Assembly: GCA_032716605.1 (NCBI GenBank)
Contig: CM064552.1
Location: 120,921-184,920 of the forward strand
DNA from: Paralithodes platypus
Lineage: Eukaryota > Arthropoda > Malacostraca > Decapoda > Lithodidae
DNA length: 64,000 nt
Direction: 5' to 3'
In this document: in pieces, positions 23,125 to 33,435 of the stretch
Numbering within the stretch: position 1 is the stretch's first letter
Layout of the letters: each line of letters starts with the position of its first letter
Program-made: the position numbers and the translations under genes
Notes under the pieces: model-generated
What the model was told of the DNA's origin: nothing
What the model saw: only the letters and a program-made list of their open reading frames with translations
The model's database searches: none

Positions 23125-24326
23125 GTTGTTGTTGTTGTTGTTTCCTAAGCTGCCTGGTCAAACAGCCCTGAGTCCCTGAGAAAGGCCATGGCCACGATCG
23201 GGCTTTCCCACAGAGCTCTCATTGAGTGTAGATTGTGTTGTTGGCGTAAGTGGTTGTGTGAAATGCAGCCTTCTATGATGTGTTTAATGGTATGGGGTGC
23301 TGTGTTACATCCCGGGCAGGCGTCGACAACGGAGTCATCCAGTCTCTTCTGATAGCTCAGGAGAGCTGGATGGTGTCCGCATCTCAGCCTGGCCAGGTGG
23401 ACTCTGTCCTCGCGAGGAAGCGAGGATTCGGAAGGATGGATTTCGGGAGGTCGTGCATGCAGCTGTGTGTTGTCTGTGAGTGAGTGGATGGATCGGTGAG
23501 AGATATGAGTATGGATGTGCTTCTGGAAGTTGGTTCGGGGTGGGCAGGGAGGGAGAGAGGACAATAATTGTGTGTGATACCGTGTGCTGGGTGTTGTTTT
23601 GATATTTCTTGGTGTCTGTGGGTGTGTTGCCATGTAGTTTAGTGGGTGGTCTTGGTTCGTGGAGGCTGCTGCCAGGAATTGAGTGCCTCTCATGTCCAGA
23701 TGGTCTTTGACTTTGAGGATTTTGGTTTCTTGATGTAGGTGATCTGTGGGTGAAGTAGCTGTGCAGCCTGTAATGATCTGCAGGGCTTTGTTTTGAATAG
23801 TCTGTAAGGTCTTATGATGTGTTTCAGCTAGGTTAGAAGCCCAGGCTGGGCTTGCGTATTCCATCACTGATCTTATGTATTGTTTATATACTGTGGTGGT
23901 AGTTTCTTTGTTGTGTCCAAATTTTGTGTGAGCAAGTGACCTGAGGGCGTTAAGTCTGGGTGTCAGTTTCTTTTTAATGTTTGTGGTGTGCTGTTTGAAT
24001 GTCATATGAGTATCATATGTTACTCCTAGGATTTTGGGTGTGTGTGTATGTGTTAGGGGTGTGTTGTTTATGGTGAGTTGAGGGATGTATTCGTGTTCTC
24101 CTGTCCAACTTGTGAGCAGGGTTGCGGTGGATTTGGCTGGGGCTAGATTAAGTCTGTTTGTAGTGCACCAGCCATGTAGTGTGTTGAGATAGGGTTGAAG
24201 GAGATCTGTTGCTCTTTTTGGGTCATGGTGTGTGCATGTGAGTGTTATGTCATCTGCATAGGAGGCTAAGTTTATTTGGGGTGTATTGGGTGTAGTTATA
24301 TCGTGCATGTACAGATTGAAGAGTGC
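23125..24326 (-). mobile_element. Jockey-superfamily LINE, 5'-truncated, with 9-bp target duplication
   Basis: The copy runs right to left and ends in an (AAC)n tail (TTG on the + strand, 23122-23141). The direct repeat GAAGGGGTT at 23116-23124 and 24327-24335 is the target duplication, and the LINE sits in a family C MITE. The 5' truncation falls just upstream of the reverse transcriptase YADD motif. The reading frame is uninterrupted, which suggests a fairly young insertion. Confidence 0.9.
23145..24326 (-). CDS. C-terminal part of Jockey/I-type LINE ORF2 (reverse transcriptase from YADD onward)
   Basis: An open frame of about 394 codons enters at ALFNLYMHDI, just before the catalytic SYADDITLTC box (about residues 15-25), and runs through the thumb (ILGVTYDTHMTFKQHTTNIK) and connection (YKQYIRSVMEYASPAWASN). 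The C-terminal part includes LPREDRVHLARLRCGHHPAL and a CPGC...HTIKH...C zinc-knuckle-like motif, ending SGLFDQAA. This order is typical of Jockey-superfamily ORF2. The endonuclease and the first catalytic Asp are missing, so it cannot work alone. There are no stops or frameshifts. No promoter is present, so expression is unlikely. Confidence 0.88.
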   Translation of the reverse strand, partial: ALFNLYMHDITTPNTPQINLASYADDITLTCTHHDPKRATDLLQPYLNTLHGWCTTNRLNLAPAKSTATLLTSWTGEHEYIPQLTINNTPLTHTHTPKILGVTYDTHMTFKQHTTNIKKKLTPRLNALRSLAHTKFGHNKETTTTVYKQYIRSVMEYASPAWASNLAETHHKTLQTIQNKALQIITGCTATSPTDHLHQETKILKVKDHLDMRGTQFLAAASTNQDHPLNYMATHPQTPRNIKTTPSTRYHTQLLSSLPPCPPRTNFQKHIHTHISHRSIHSLTDNTQLHARPPEIHPSESSLPREDRVHLARLRCGHHPALLSYQKRLDDSVVDACPGCNTAPHTIKHIIEGCISHNHLRQQHNLHSMRALWESPIVAMAFLRDSGLFDQAA

Positions 24327-24353
24327 GAAGGGGTTAAGTGATTTTATGACATT

Positions 24354-24442
24354 TTAAGGGAGAGGTAATCGCTTTTTCTTGACCCCATTCTCCCTCATGT
24401 TTAGCATATTAGTTCGGAGATTTTAAGATGTTCGTCTACACA
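24354..24442 (+). mobile_element. Family B MITE, left 90 bp only
   Basis: TTAA-GGGAGAGGTAATCGC then CTTGACCCCATTCTCCCTC and TTTTAAGATGTTCG are the start of family B; the copy is cut where the next LINE begins. Confidence 0.7.
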
Positions 24443-25540
24443 ACGGTAAAAGAGTAGTCATAAACGGTAAAGCATCCAAATGGATCAATGTAAGTAGCAG
24501 GGTACCCCAGGGATTGGTACTGGGGCCAGTTCTCTTCCTAATTAACATCAACGACATAAGTGAGGGTCTCACCTGTACAATCTCAAAGTTTGCTGACGAT
24601 ACAAAAATTGCAAATAGCGTACTCTCATCAAATTTGGCAAATGTGTTTCAATACGAGTAAATGTAAAGTACTACATATCGGAAACCGAAATGAGAAAGCA
24701 AACTATTCAATGAATGGCACCCAGCTTAAGAGTGTAAACAGAGACACTGATTTGGGAGTAACAATATCGAGTAACCTAAAACCGAGTCAACAATGCTCAG
24801 AAGTTGTTAAGAAGGCAAACAAAATAATTGGCTTTATAGGCAAGTCATTTGAGCATCAATCCAAAAATGTAATCCTTACTCTTTACAATTCCTTAGTCCG
24901 CTCTCTCTTGGAATATTGCGTTCAATCCTGGTGCCCTTACTACCAAAAAGATATAGACAAACTAGAACGAGTTCAACGTAGAGTTACCAAAATGATACCT
25001 TGCCTAAAGAACAAACCATACGAGGAGCGTTTTAGAGAATTAAATATATTTCCTTTGACCCAGCGCAGATTGAGAGGCGACTTAATTCAAGTGTTCAAAA
25101 TTATCAAAGGAATTGACAATATGAACTGTAATAAATATTTCACTATCGACCAATCAAATTACACGCAGGGGAACGGTTGCAAAATTATTGGTAAATATTT
25201 TAACTCACACAAGTCTAAGAATATCTTCTTCAATCGAGTTGTCAACTTGTGGAATGGGCTTCCCCGAGATGTCATAGACTGCAGCACCGTTGATTCTTTT
25301 AAACTTCGCCTAGAGTCCTAGACCAACACCTTGCCTCTTAAATCCATGACTGACTGCATTTGTAGATGAATAAAAAAAAAAAAATGTCTAACAACTATCC
25401 CCTACTAACATCTCCTAATCGTGCCACGGACATTTGTCACAGGGCAGTCTTCCCTTACCCACTCTAAACTAATTAGTGTTTTGGAGGGCAAGCAGCCTTG
25501 AGGGGTCGCTGGACCTGTTGTTGTTTGATTTCCTTTGTAC
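24443..25540 (+). mobile_element. CR1/L2-like LINE, 5'-truncated, copy 3
   Basis: It enters at [12 protein letters not shown], ahead of the RT motif VPQG, and ends with the shared 3' UTR (GTTTGATTTCCTTTGTAC). Unlike copies 1 and 2 it is not flanked by CT repeat. An A-run (25371-25384) interrupts the UTR, which is also shortened. Confidence 0.85.
24450..25321 (+). pseudogene. Reverse transcriptase remnant of CR1/L2-like LINE, internal deletion
   Basis: The first part reads [33 protein letters not shown] (Gly-to-Arg and other changes near VPQG) and [13 protein letters not shown], keeping FADD. A deletion of roughly 50 bp after SVLS removes the segment between FADDTK and the WQM...KCKVLHIG block and shifts frame. 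From 24630 the frame is open to 25321 (CKVLHIGNRNEKANYSM ... STVDSFKLRLES). The last 15 or so residues are altered compared with copy 1. The copy is inactive. Confidence 0.85.
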
Positions 25541-25753
25541 AATACAGACGAAACGACTTGGAGTGTGAAGGCAAATAAACCCTTGGGCGAAACCACCGAT
25601 AATCAGCAAGCAACCCGCGTCTATCACACATGACAGCTGCAGTTAAGGCAAGAAGGATGGTAAAAGCAAATGTCAGAACAGATTGTCTTGCTTACCTTGA
25701 AATTGTTGCTATTTCCTCATGTCACTCAAATATAAAACAATCCATTCTAACGC

Positions 25754-25965
25754 TATAGTCTATTCGCTGTAAGTAGGCGACAAATCATGACCTCTAATCT
25801 CTGTAACTCAAAAACGGCTAGAGTAATCGAGCTAACATTTCTACCATTTGGGAAGAGTCAGTCAAAGAATAATGTGGAAATGTACAGCCAATTTGCACTC
25901 ACCCTTTTTGAGTTACAGAGGATAGAAGTCATGATTTCTCGCCTACTTACAGCGAATAGACTATA
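25754..25965. mobile_element. Family E MITE, best-preserved inverted ends
   Basis: Ends TATAGTCTATTCGCTGTAAG and CTTACAGCGAATAGACTATA are perfect 20-bp inverted repeats, and similarity continues inward for about 60 bp (GTAGGCGAxAAATCATGAC, TCTGTAACTCAAAAA). The centre holds CATTTCTACCATTTGGGAAG. A second partial copy of the core follows at 25975-26070. No TTAA flank. Confidence 0.85.
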
Positions 25966-26189
25966 ACCACTAACTCTACCTACCACTAACCTCTATAACT
26001 CATAAACGACTGGAATAATCGAGCTAACATGTCTACGTTTGGGAAGAGTCAGACAGGGAATAGGTGTGGCGCTGACAACTCTATTATTGTTGATGTCACG
26101 CCTAGCATCATAACTCAAGCCTTTCAGTGTGCGATATGAGGCGTTTCTTTATCCTATCCTGGTTAACGGGGGGATGGGCATATTTATTG

Positions 26190-26350
26190 GCTCATTTATA
26201 TATCATTTTATCATTAGTTTCCTTCCTAGACTTCCATCAAGCTTTAAAAAAAAAAAAAAAAAAAAATCCCAAGACCCATCTTCAAGATAAATTTGTACAT
26301 TTTTCGATAGAAATTTGTCCCGGCCAAAGGCCAGTTCCTCTTCAATTACA
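26190..26350 (-). mobile_element. Family B MITE fragment
   Basis: TTTCCTTCCTAGACTTCCATC-AAGCTTT, then an A-run (26249-26266), CATCTTCAAGATAAATTTG, TACATTTTTCGATAG and CGGCCAAAGGCC. The right half is missing. Confidence 0.65.
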
Positions 26351-26424
26351 TTTCAATTCAATTACAATCAGACGATTGTGTGCAATTTAGGAAGGATGAG
26401 TGGTAGTAATAATGCTTAAGCGAG

Positions 26425-26680
26425 ATATTTCGAAGCTTGTCAATTACTGAAGGCCCATTATAAAAGGAATAGATTGGTCTAATAGTAGCTAGAGTAAAGT
26501 TTAAAGGACGGCACTGGTACTGAATGGGCTAAATTCTTGGTTAAATCTAGAAATTTTCATTCTGATAAGATCTATGGTAGTTAATTTAGTTTTTACCTTA
26601 TTTACTTCTAGAGGTCCTTTCTACGCTGCTAAAATCGTCCAGTGATTGCCAGAATAAGGTGAGAATGGTAAAACAGTATT
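26425..26680. mobile_element. Family C MITE remnants
   Basis: GGTCTAATAGTAGCTAGAGT then GGACGGCACTGGTACTGAATG and later AAATCGTCCAGTGATTGCCAG-AATAAGG are family C words in two inverted pieces, heavily diverged. Confidence 0.45.
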
Positions 26681-27147
26681 CTGAAAGTCATCCTTTCATT
26701 CAAAATAAAGCAATTAGATTTATCAATAACCCTGTGATGACACAGGATCTTCCTCCATTATTCATACACAGAGATGTTGCATCCCTTGCATTACTCAACA
26801 GATAATTTCTGAGGAACTTGCTTCAATTTACCACCTCTCCAAATCTTTCCCCGCAGAACTAGGGCAGCTGGAAATTACCATGAATTCACTCTCTCCTACC
26901 CACTGTAGAATGTTTTATCAAAATTAATTTAATCCCAAAACTTTTACTCTCTGGAATTTACTTCCTTGGAGTTGCTCTCCACAAATTTACAACCCACAAC
27001 AGTTTACGTACAATTGTTACAAACATTTTATGAATGGAGGATGCCTTTAGGCATATGGACCTTTTTTGTTTTGTCTTTGTTTTTCCTTCCTAATGCTAAC
27101 GTCTCATTAAAAAAAATGTATAATCAAATATAGCCTACAATCATTAC

Positions 27148-27174
<27 letters not shown>
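26680..27174 (+). mobile_element. 3' part of a degenerate Jockey-like LINE with poly(A)
   Basis: Shifting frames read ESHPFIQNKAIRFINNPVM, DLPPLFIHRDVASLALLNR, NYHEFTLS and NCYKHFMNGGCL, which follow the C-terminal layout of Jockey-like ORF2. At least four stops or frameshifts are present. It ends near TTAAAAAAAATG and, after a short stretch, a 26-A run (27149-27174). Confidence 0.65.
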
Positions 27175-27178
<4 letters not shown>

Positions 27179-27312
27179 CGATACAGTGGGCAAAAATGAA
27201 TGTAAATATATTCCGTAGTTTTGTAAAAAGTCTGGACAATAATATATATCTAAAACAGTTTTCTGGTCCAATTATAAAACTAATTGCTTTATGGAAATGG
27301 AGATATCGGAAA

Positions 27313-27465
<153 letters not shown>

Positions 27466-27633
27466 ATAATATAATGGATGGCATAGGAGTAAAAGCCACT
27501 ATCAAAAAATGTGAGGAAACGAGCTTAGATAAAAAAAAACGAAGGCTTCTGAAAAGGTTAGACTAAAAGGAGGAACACAAAACGGATAAAATAATAATAT
27601 ATTGAAAAAGTAAGTTAATAATGAGAAGCAACA

Positions 27634-28002
27634 TTAAGGGGGCACACCTCGCCTTTTTTCTCTCTCTCTGGGTTGCATCCACTCGGCCCGATTCAGCTTA
27701 CTGTTTTAAGACGTTTAACCCCATCCAGGTGTCAATATTTTCCCGGCGAGCGGCAGCGAGCCAGCATATATATTTTTGTTGTTTACAGCAAGCTAAATTT
27801 GTATATTTTTCGATAGAAAAATTTCTCCGGCGAAGCAGGATTTCTCCATAAAATGCTGGCTCGCTATCGCTCGCCAGGAAGAAATCTACACCTGGATGGG
27901 GTTAAACGTCTTAAAACAGTTGGTTGAATGGGGCCGAATGGATACAAGCCAGAGAAAGAGAGAAAAGGAAAAAGATAAAAAAAAGCAGGTGAGCCCCCTT
28001 AA
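27634..28002 (+). mobile_element. Family A palindromic TTAA MITE, copy 3
   Basis: TTAA-GGGGGCACACCTCGCC and GCAGGTGAGCCCCC-TTAA bound the usual palindromic arms (GGTTGCATCCACTCGGCCC / GGGGCCGAATGGATACAAGCC). Both TTAA sites are intact. Confidence 0.9.
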
Positions 28003-28129
28003 AAAAAGAACAAATAATGATACAATTGAAGCAAACAAACAGAACGAGAAGGAAGCGAAATCTGAATAAATACAAATGAAACATAGTAATTAAGTAACAC
28101 CCCGTTCTTACCATTAATCATCAATTACA

Positions 28130-28245
28130 AGCCCCAATGTACTTGAATAAACTAATGAAAGCATATATGGTCCTCCCGGGATTGGAACTCGGGACACCAC
28201 ACCCAGAACATAAGCATCTAACCCATTACACCACCAAATCAACAA
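28130..28245 (-). mobile_element. tRNA-derived SINE, type 1
   Basis: On the minus strand GATTTGGTGGTGTAATGGGTT resembles an A box and CGAGTTCCAATCCC a B box, about 45 bp apart, as in RNA polymerase III promoters. It continues GGACCATATATGCTTTCATTAG. The same tail word follows the B box in the element at 54898-54995. It does not fold as an intact tRNA. Confidence 0.65.
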
Positions 28246-28445
28246 GTGTAAGTAAATCACTGCACCAAAAGTAACTCAAATACAATATACACAGAAACAA
28301 CGAATAACAGATACAATAAATGAGTAGGCTATAAATATATGGTAATAATGATTAATAAATATATATACACAAATGTTAGATAGAGAGAGATGTAGGGTAT
28401 AGCTAAAGGGACACAACAACAACAAAAATAATAGAAAATACAGAC

Positions 28446-28480
<35 letters not shown>
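28446..28480. repeat. (AAT)n microsatellite
   Basis: About 12 AAT units. Confidence 0.95.
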
Positions 28481-28481
<1 letters not shown>

Positions 28482-28645
28482 CATCATACTAAGAAGAAGC
28501 AGAAGAAAACTCAAAATAAGAAAAATAAAAAAAATAAAAATGGAAAAATAATAATACATTGAGCCTGCAATAAAGTGTACATTCGTGAGCCACATTACCA
28601 ACGCACCCATGTGAACCTGCATCGAACCCAAACAAGACACAAGGG

Positions 28646-28765
28646 GTAAATGGGATCTCAATAAACCCTCTGAATAGTATATATGCCCTTCTTAAGCTGC
28701 ATAAAATCGTCTAATTGTAACCAGAATTAAATGTAAAACGGCGTCATGGTGCTGAAGGGGTCAAA
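28646..28765. mobile_element. Family C MITE half
   Basis: GGGATCTCAATAAACCCTCTG, CCCTTCTTAAGCTGC-ATAAAATCGTCTAATTG and CGTCATGGTGCTGAAGGGG match the right arm at 32225-32330. Confidence 0.7.
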
Positions 28766-28859
28766 ATGAGACACAATGGCTTACGGAGCTCATAATACAA
28801 GGCTATATTATATCCCAGGTGCTTCAAACCTTGACTGAAATGGTAAAAAACGGGTAAAA

Positions 28860-29530
28860 ATGGGTGTATACTTATTACAGTTCACGATTGTACAAACATA
28901 AGAAATACATGGATCTATACTCACATTCAAGCCAAAGGTGGCCTGCATACTCTTCATTTACAGTAATTCAGCATTTACCTGAAATAGAGAGAAAGAACAT
29001 TTGTTTATCATATTTTGTAAATATTGTTTATATTTCCACTGTTGATATTTCAAAAACATTTATATTACATACTGAGAGAGAGAGAGAGAGAGAGTGTGTG
29101 GGAGCGGGTGCGGGAGGGAAGGAGTGAAAGTGAGCGAAAGTTTGTGAGAGTGAGATAATATGAGAGTGAGAGCGAGAAAGACAGAACGAAAGCGAGAGAG
29201 AGATAGACCGAGAGCAAGAGATGTATGACGTATTTCCCCAGCAAGCAAAAGAGTAAGACAAATACATAAAACCCCTGACAGAATACAGTGAAAAACGAGG
29301 TCACGTGAAACAGAACAGGGAGGAGGAAAATAAATGATTAACTAACGATGCCAAAAATAAAACCTGACAAAACACGAAATAAAGTAAATATAGTAACTAA
29401 AACACGAAGGTATCATAAGACAACATATAAAAATACACATAGAACTTACAGAAACTATTGAGAACACACACACACACACACACACAGCACATAGAACATC
29501 ATAGCAAAAAAAACCGACAACAGACATCAA
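28860..29530. other. GA-rich and A-rich stretch without gene
   Basis: GA/GTGAGA words dominate 29070-29220 and an (AC)n run lies at 29463-29486. Open frames are Ser/Leu-rich repeat artefacts. Confidence 0.5.
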
Positions 29531-29532
29531 GC

Positions 29533-29866
29533 TTAAGGGGAGATATTTAGTTTGTTCCCTACGTTTTCATCAAGCTTAAAATTACACCCCGTAGACCCCC
29601 TTTCAAGATAAATTTGTACATTTTTCGGTAGAAAAATGTCCCGGCCAAAGGCCGGTTTACTCTTAAATTACAGGCTCGCTATCGCTCGCCAGGATAAAAT
29701 CGACACCTAAATGGCACGAAAGGTCTTAAAATTGACAGAAATGGGGCAAAAGTTCTTAAAATCGCCAAACTAATGGGGCGAACATCTTAAAATCTCAAAA
29801 GCAATGCTAAACATGAGGGAGAAAGGGGTAAAGAATAAAATCCCTCTAGTGGAAATTTCCCCTGAA
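29533..29866 (-). mobile_element. Family B TTAA MITE, complete
   Basis: TTAA-GGGGAGATATTTAG at the left; AGTGGAAATTTCCCC-TGAA at the right, with TGAA one change from TTAA. The complete family core is present in reverse orientation to 19368 (ATCAAGCTTAAAATTACACC, CGGCCAAAGGCCGG, AGGCTCGCTATCGCTCGCC, CATGAGGGAGAAAGGGG). Confidence 0.87.
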
Positions 29867-30008
29867 AAACACACAAGAGCCCAAAACAGGCACACGGAAC
29901 AGAGGGGAAACATACAGAAATACAAATAGAAACAGAGACAGACAGACAAAGAGACAACAAACCCAGAGAGTAATGACCGGACAGAAAACGGAGAACTAGC
30001 AGGAACCA

Positions 30009-30009
<1 letters not shown>

Positions 30010-30045
<36 letters not shown>
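30010..30045. repeat. (AT)n microsatellite
   Basis: About 18 AT units. Confidence 0.95.
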
Positions 30046-30046
<1 letters not shown>

Positions 30047-30171
30047 CACAGAGAAAACCGGCAGGAGTCCATATATTTAGAACACAAGAACGCGGATATC
30101 TACATACTGCTGACCTATGTCTTTTCTGGAGCGGAACTTATGTAATTTGAAGCCATGTGTATCTCTCGGTT

Positions 30172-30480
30172 ATTACCTACGCCAACGAAGTAGACGGAGG
30201 TTATTTTTTGCCTCCGTTTCTTTGTCTGTCTGTCTGCATACAAGATTTCTCCTAAAGTTATGAACGAATGTTCACTAAATTTGGTGGGCACATGGAATAT
30301 GTGCCAAGGGAGAAGTGATTCAATTTAGGAGGGAATCAGTAGACCGAATACTTGCGCCAGCGTAGGCGGCTCACAAAGTGATGAACCAATGTTCACAATA
30401 TTTGGTGGGCGGATAATTAGGATATGCACCAAAGGAAAACAATTATTCAATTTTTAAGCTTCAATACTTTGTTTAAGTGT
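30172..30480. mobile_element. Element with CCTACGCCAACGAAGTAGACGG hairpin
   Basis: The near-palindrome around CCAACGAAGTAGACGGAGG (30178-30200), the word GCCTCCGTTTCTTTGTCTG and the two related segments TATGAACGAATGTTCACTAAA...GGTGGGCAC and GATGAACCAATGTTCACAATA...GGTGGGCGG recall a repeat that I remember as widespread in marine invertebrate genomes. That recollection is not a database result. Its class is not certain. Confidence 0.45.
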
Positions 30481-31290
30481 GCTATTATTTGTTAGGTCTT
30501 TTAAACCAGATATCACGCTTGAATACCTACTATTTTATGTAAATAATTAACATAGCTCCGGATGTCACTAAATTGACGAACACGGAATATACATTACTCG
30601 AATTAGATTATATCACTAAATAACATATATGTTAATGGTGGATGAATCCGCTACATCCCGATTTAAGCAATTTGGCGGTGCATTGTCGTGTAGCCATTTA
30701 GCCATCACAGACATGTCAATTCATTGACTCGCGTTACGGAAACCGCACCTGTTTACACGCATAGAAGTCATAGGTAGCGCTGTAGCTCTTCTTCGTCCAT
30801 GTGTGCCATCTGAACTATTCCACGAAGCTGCACGTGAGTATATGCTGTCAAATGTGGACAATGAAATTGACAAATGTATGTTCTGTCTTAGTGCGGAATG
30901 TCGTACATGCAGCAAAACGATCTACTAGCGAGTGTAGCGGAAATCCAGCAGGTTCACTTTGTTCATTTTGGCTTTGCTAATCACTTTGGTCTTCGTGTTC
31001 AAAATAGTGGAGTATAGTTAAATTTAGAGGAGTGGTGCGTCAAAGGTTCCGGAGGGAGAAAAAAATAAAACAAAAACTCAATTCAGCAAAACACAGCCCT
31101 CCTCATAGCAGAATCGGAAAAAAACGTTCGAAAAATTGGCGTAGAAACTCGAGAGCGAGAGGGACGATGACAGGAGGGAAGAACAATTTACAAAGAATGC
31201 TAGGGAGAAAAATGCCGTGTTAACTATAACAGGTGGTTAAAAATAGCATGCACAAACAAATAATAATATAATAATAAATTTAAAAAAAAT
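30480..31290. other. No gene recognised
   Basis: AT-balanced sequence with one Arg/Ser-rich reverse frame (30721-30915) and one Lys/Arg-rich forward frame (31032-31223). Neither shows a domain, splice context or a neighbouring gene. Confidence 0.3.
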
Positions 31291-31318
31291 AATAATAATA
31301 ATAATATTAATATATACC

Positions 31319-31423
<105 letters not shown>

Positions 31424-31554
31424 AAAATAAATAATAATACAAACATTCTCGAATGTTAGTTCAACTTTGTGATGATTTTCATCCCCCGATTACATTTTCT
31501 TCTGACTAACTTCAGGCGATATTATTTAGCTAGGGAAAAACATCTGAGCTTAAA

Positions 31555-31806
31555 AATATTACCCCCATGACTCCCCTTCAAGATAAATTTGTAAATTTAT
31601 CGGGAAAAAAAAATCCCAGCCGAAGGCAGGCTCCTTCTAAACATGCTCGCTGTTGCTCGACAGAAGAAAAAAATCGACACCTAAATGGCACCAAACGTCT
31701 TAATGTTGACAAAGAAAATGGAGCGAAAGGTCTTACAATCGCCAAACCTAATGGGGCTTAACGTGAGGGAGAAAGGGGTCTAGAAGAACCAAAACACCTC
31801 TCCTAT
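31555..31806 (-). mobile_element. Family B MITE, left end lost
   Basis: GACTCCCCTTCAAGATAAATT, CCAGCCGAAGGCAGG, TGCTCGCTGTTGCTCGACAG, CGACACCTAAATGGCACC, AAACCTAATGGGGCTTAACG and GTGAGGGAGAAAGGGG follow the family order. The right terminus CACCTCTCCTATTATT is mutated. Confidence 0.65.
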
Positions 31807-31939
31807 TATTATGTTCTATCCAACAACCAACTCTACTCCTAAAATCGATTAATGAAATATTACACCGCAAAAACCTCAAAAATGGAAAATATCTGGGTAT
31901 CTTGTTTTCCTCCAACATTCACGGGTTTTTCCTCTCTGA

Positions 31940-32330
31940 GCACCATGACGCCTTTTACCTTGGAGTCTGGCTAAAATTAGATGATTTTATGCAGTTTAAG
32001 AAGGACCTAAGTTACTAAGAGGGTTTATTGAGATCGTATACAGTAGATAGCATATACAGTAAACCAAAGAAAATCGTCTAATGGTAACCTTAGTCCCGGC
32101 TCTGCTCTCGGGTCCCAGGTTAACCCTTTCACCACCATGACGTAATTTCCATCATACTCCGGTTACCATTAGACGATTTTCTTTGGTTTATATGCTATCT
32201 ATACGACTCATATGGGTAAATACGATCTCGATAAACCCTCTTAGTAACTTAGGTCCTTCTTAAACTGCATACAATCATCTAATTTTAGCCAGAATCCAAG
32301 GTAAAAGGCGTCATGGTGCTGAAGGGGTTA
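31940..32330. repeat. Two family C arms in inverted orientation (large palindrome)
   Basis: The left arm (31940-32092) and the right arm (32160-32325) are reverse complements over about 155 bp: CACCATGACGCCTTTTACC / GGTAAAAGGCGTCATGGTG at the outside, and AAATCGTCTAATGGTAACC / GGTTACCATTAGACGATTT at the inside. A 65-bp spacer with CCCGGCTCTGCTCTCGGGTCCC separates them. The right arm ends GAAGGGG-TTAA. Confidence 0.85.
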
Positions 32331-32348
32331 AGCTGCCCCATTTCTTCA

Positions 32349-32728
32349 TTAAGGGGGTGACCTGTTTTTGTTCTGTCCTTTTCTATCTTTCTCTGGCTTG
32401 TATCCATTCGGCCCCATTCAGCCTACTGTTTTAAGACGTTTATCCCCATCCAGGTGTCAATTTTTTACTGGTGAGCGGTAGCGAGCCAGCATATTTTTTA
32501 TTTTTATTTGACAGCAGGCTAAATTTGTACATTATTCTATAGAAAAATGTCTCCAGCGAAGCCGGATTTCTTCATATAATGCTGGCTCGCTTTCGCTCGC
32601 CAGGAAGAAATCGACACCTAGATGGGGATAAACGTCTTAAAATAGTTGGCTGAATGGAGCCGAATGGATACAAGCCAGAGAAAGAGAGAAAAGGACAGAA
32701 ATAACAAAAAGCAGGTCACCCCCCTTAA
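32349..32728 (+). mobile_element. Family A palindromic TTAA MITE, copy 4
   Basis: TTAA-GGGGGTGACCTG and CAGGTCACCCCCC-TTAA are perfect 13-bp inverted ends with intact TTAA on both sides (32349-32352, 32725-32728). Very close to the 20141 copy. Confidence 0.92.
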
Positions 32729-32819
32729 TGCTCTTGTTTTCATTATATACTTTCCACACGCATGCCTCAGTCTATTTTTCTATGTATTTCTGTATTTATA
32801 TATAGAGAGATATATAGCT

Positions 32820-32908
32820 TGGAGGTTTAATACAAATGCCACACACACACTCACTCTCTCCCTCAGCCATTACTGATAACCTATTAAGTATATATTCATG
32901 TGGATGAA

Positions 32909-32949
<41 letters not shown>

Positions 32950-33110
32950 ACAAAAAATGTGTGAAAGAGTGTGTGTGTGTGTGTGTGGATGAGTGAGAAG
33001 AGTGCGAGTGCGTGAAAGAGAATGAGTGAGTGTGAGAATGCGTGAGCGACAGTGAGTGCGAGCGAGCGAGTGAGAATAATCGCGAACCAAGTGATACAGT
33101 GAGAGTGGGT
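32820..33110. repeat. GA/GTGA-rich cryptic repeat
   Basis: A (GA) run at 32910-32946, a (GT) run at 32968-32987 and GAGTGAG words. No gene. Confidence 0.85.
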
Positions 33111-33435
33111 TTAAGGGGAGGTTTTTAGTGGATTCCCTAGACTTCCATCAAGCTTAAAATTACTCCCCCTTGATAAGATAAATTTGTACATTTTTCGGTA
33201 GAAAAATTTCCCGGCCGAAGGCCGGTTCCCCTTAAATTACAGGTTTGCTATCGCTCGCCAGGAAAAAATCGACACCTAAATGGCACGAATGGTCTTAAAA
33301 TTGACAGAAATGGGGCGAGGGTTCTTAAAATCGCCAAACTAATGGGGCAAGCGTCTTTAAATCTCACAAGCAATGGGGCTAAACATGAGGGAAAAAGAGG
33401 TTCAGAAAAAAAATCCTCCAGGTGGAAATCTCCCC
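33111..33435 (-). mobile_element. Family B TTAA MITE abutting another element
   Basis: TTAA-GGGGAGGTTTTTAG at the left. The right terminus GGTGGAAATCTCCCC is intact but is followed directly by GGGGAGACTCC of the next element, with no TTAA between them. Confidence 0.82.

Noticed and set aside
28130..28245. Functional tRNA gene
   Set aside because: A and B boxes are present, but the sequence does not offer a full set of paired tRNA arms and has a SINE body. The same applies to 51371, 53778, 54898 and 60300.
30721..30915. Arg/Ser-rich reverse ORF as a host gene candidate
   Set aside because: Only 64 codons, no start context, splice signal or recognised motif; kept only as part of an unassigned stretch.
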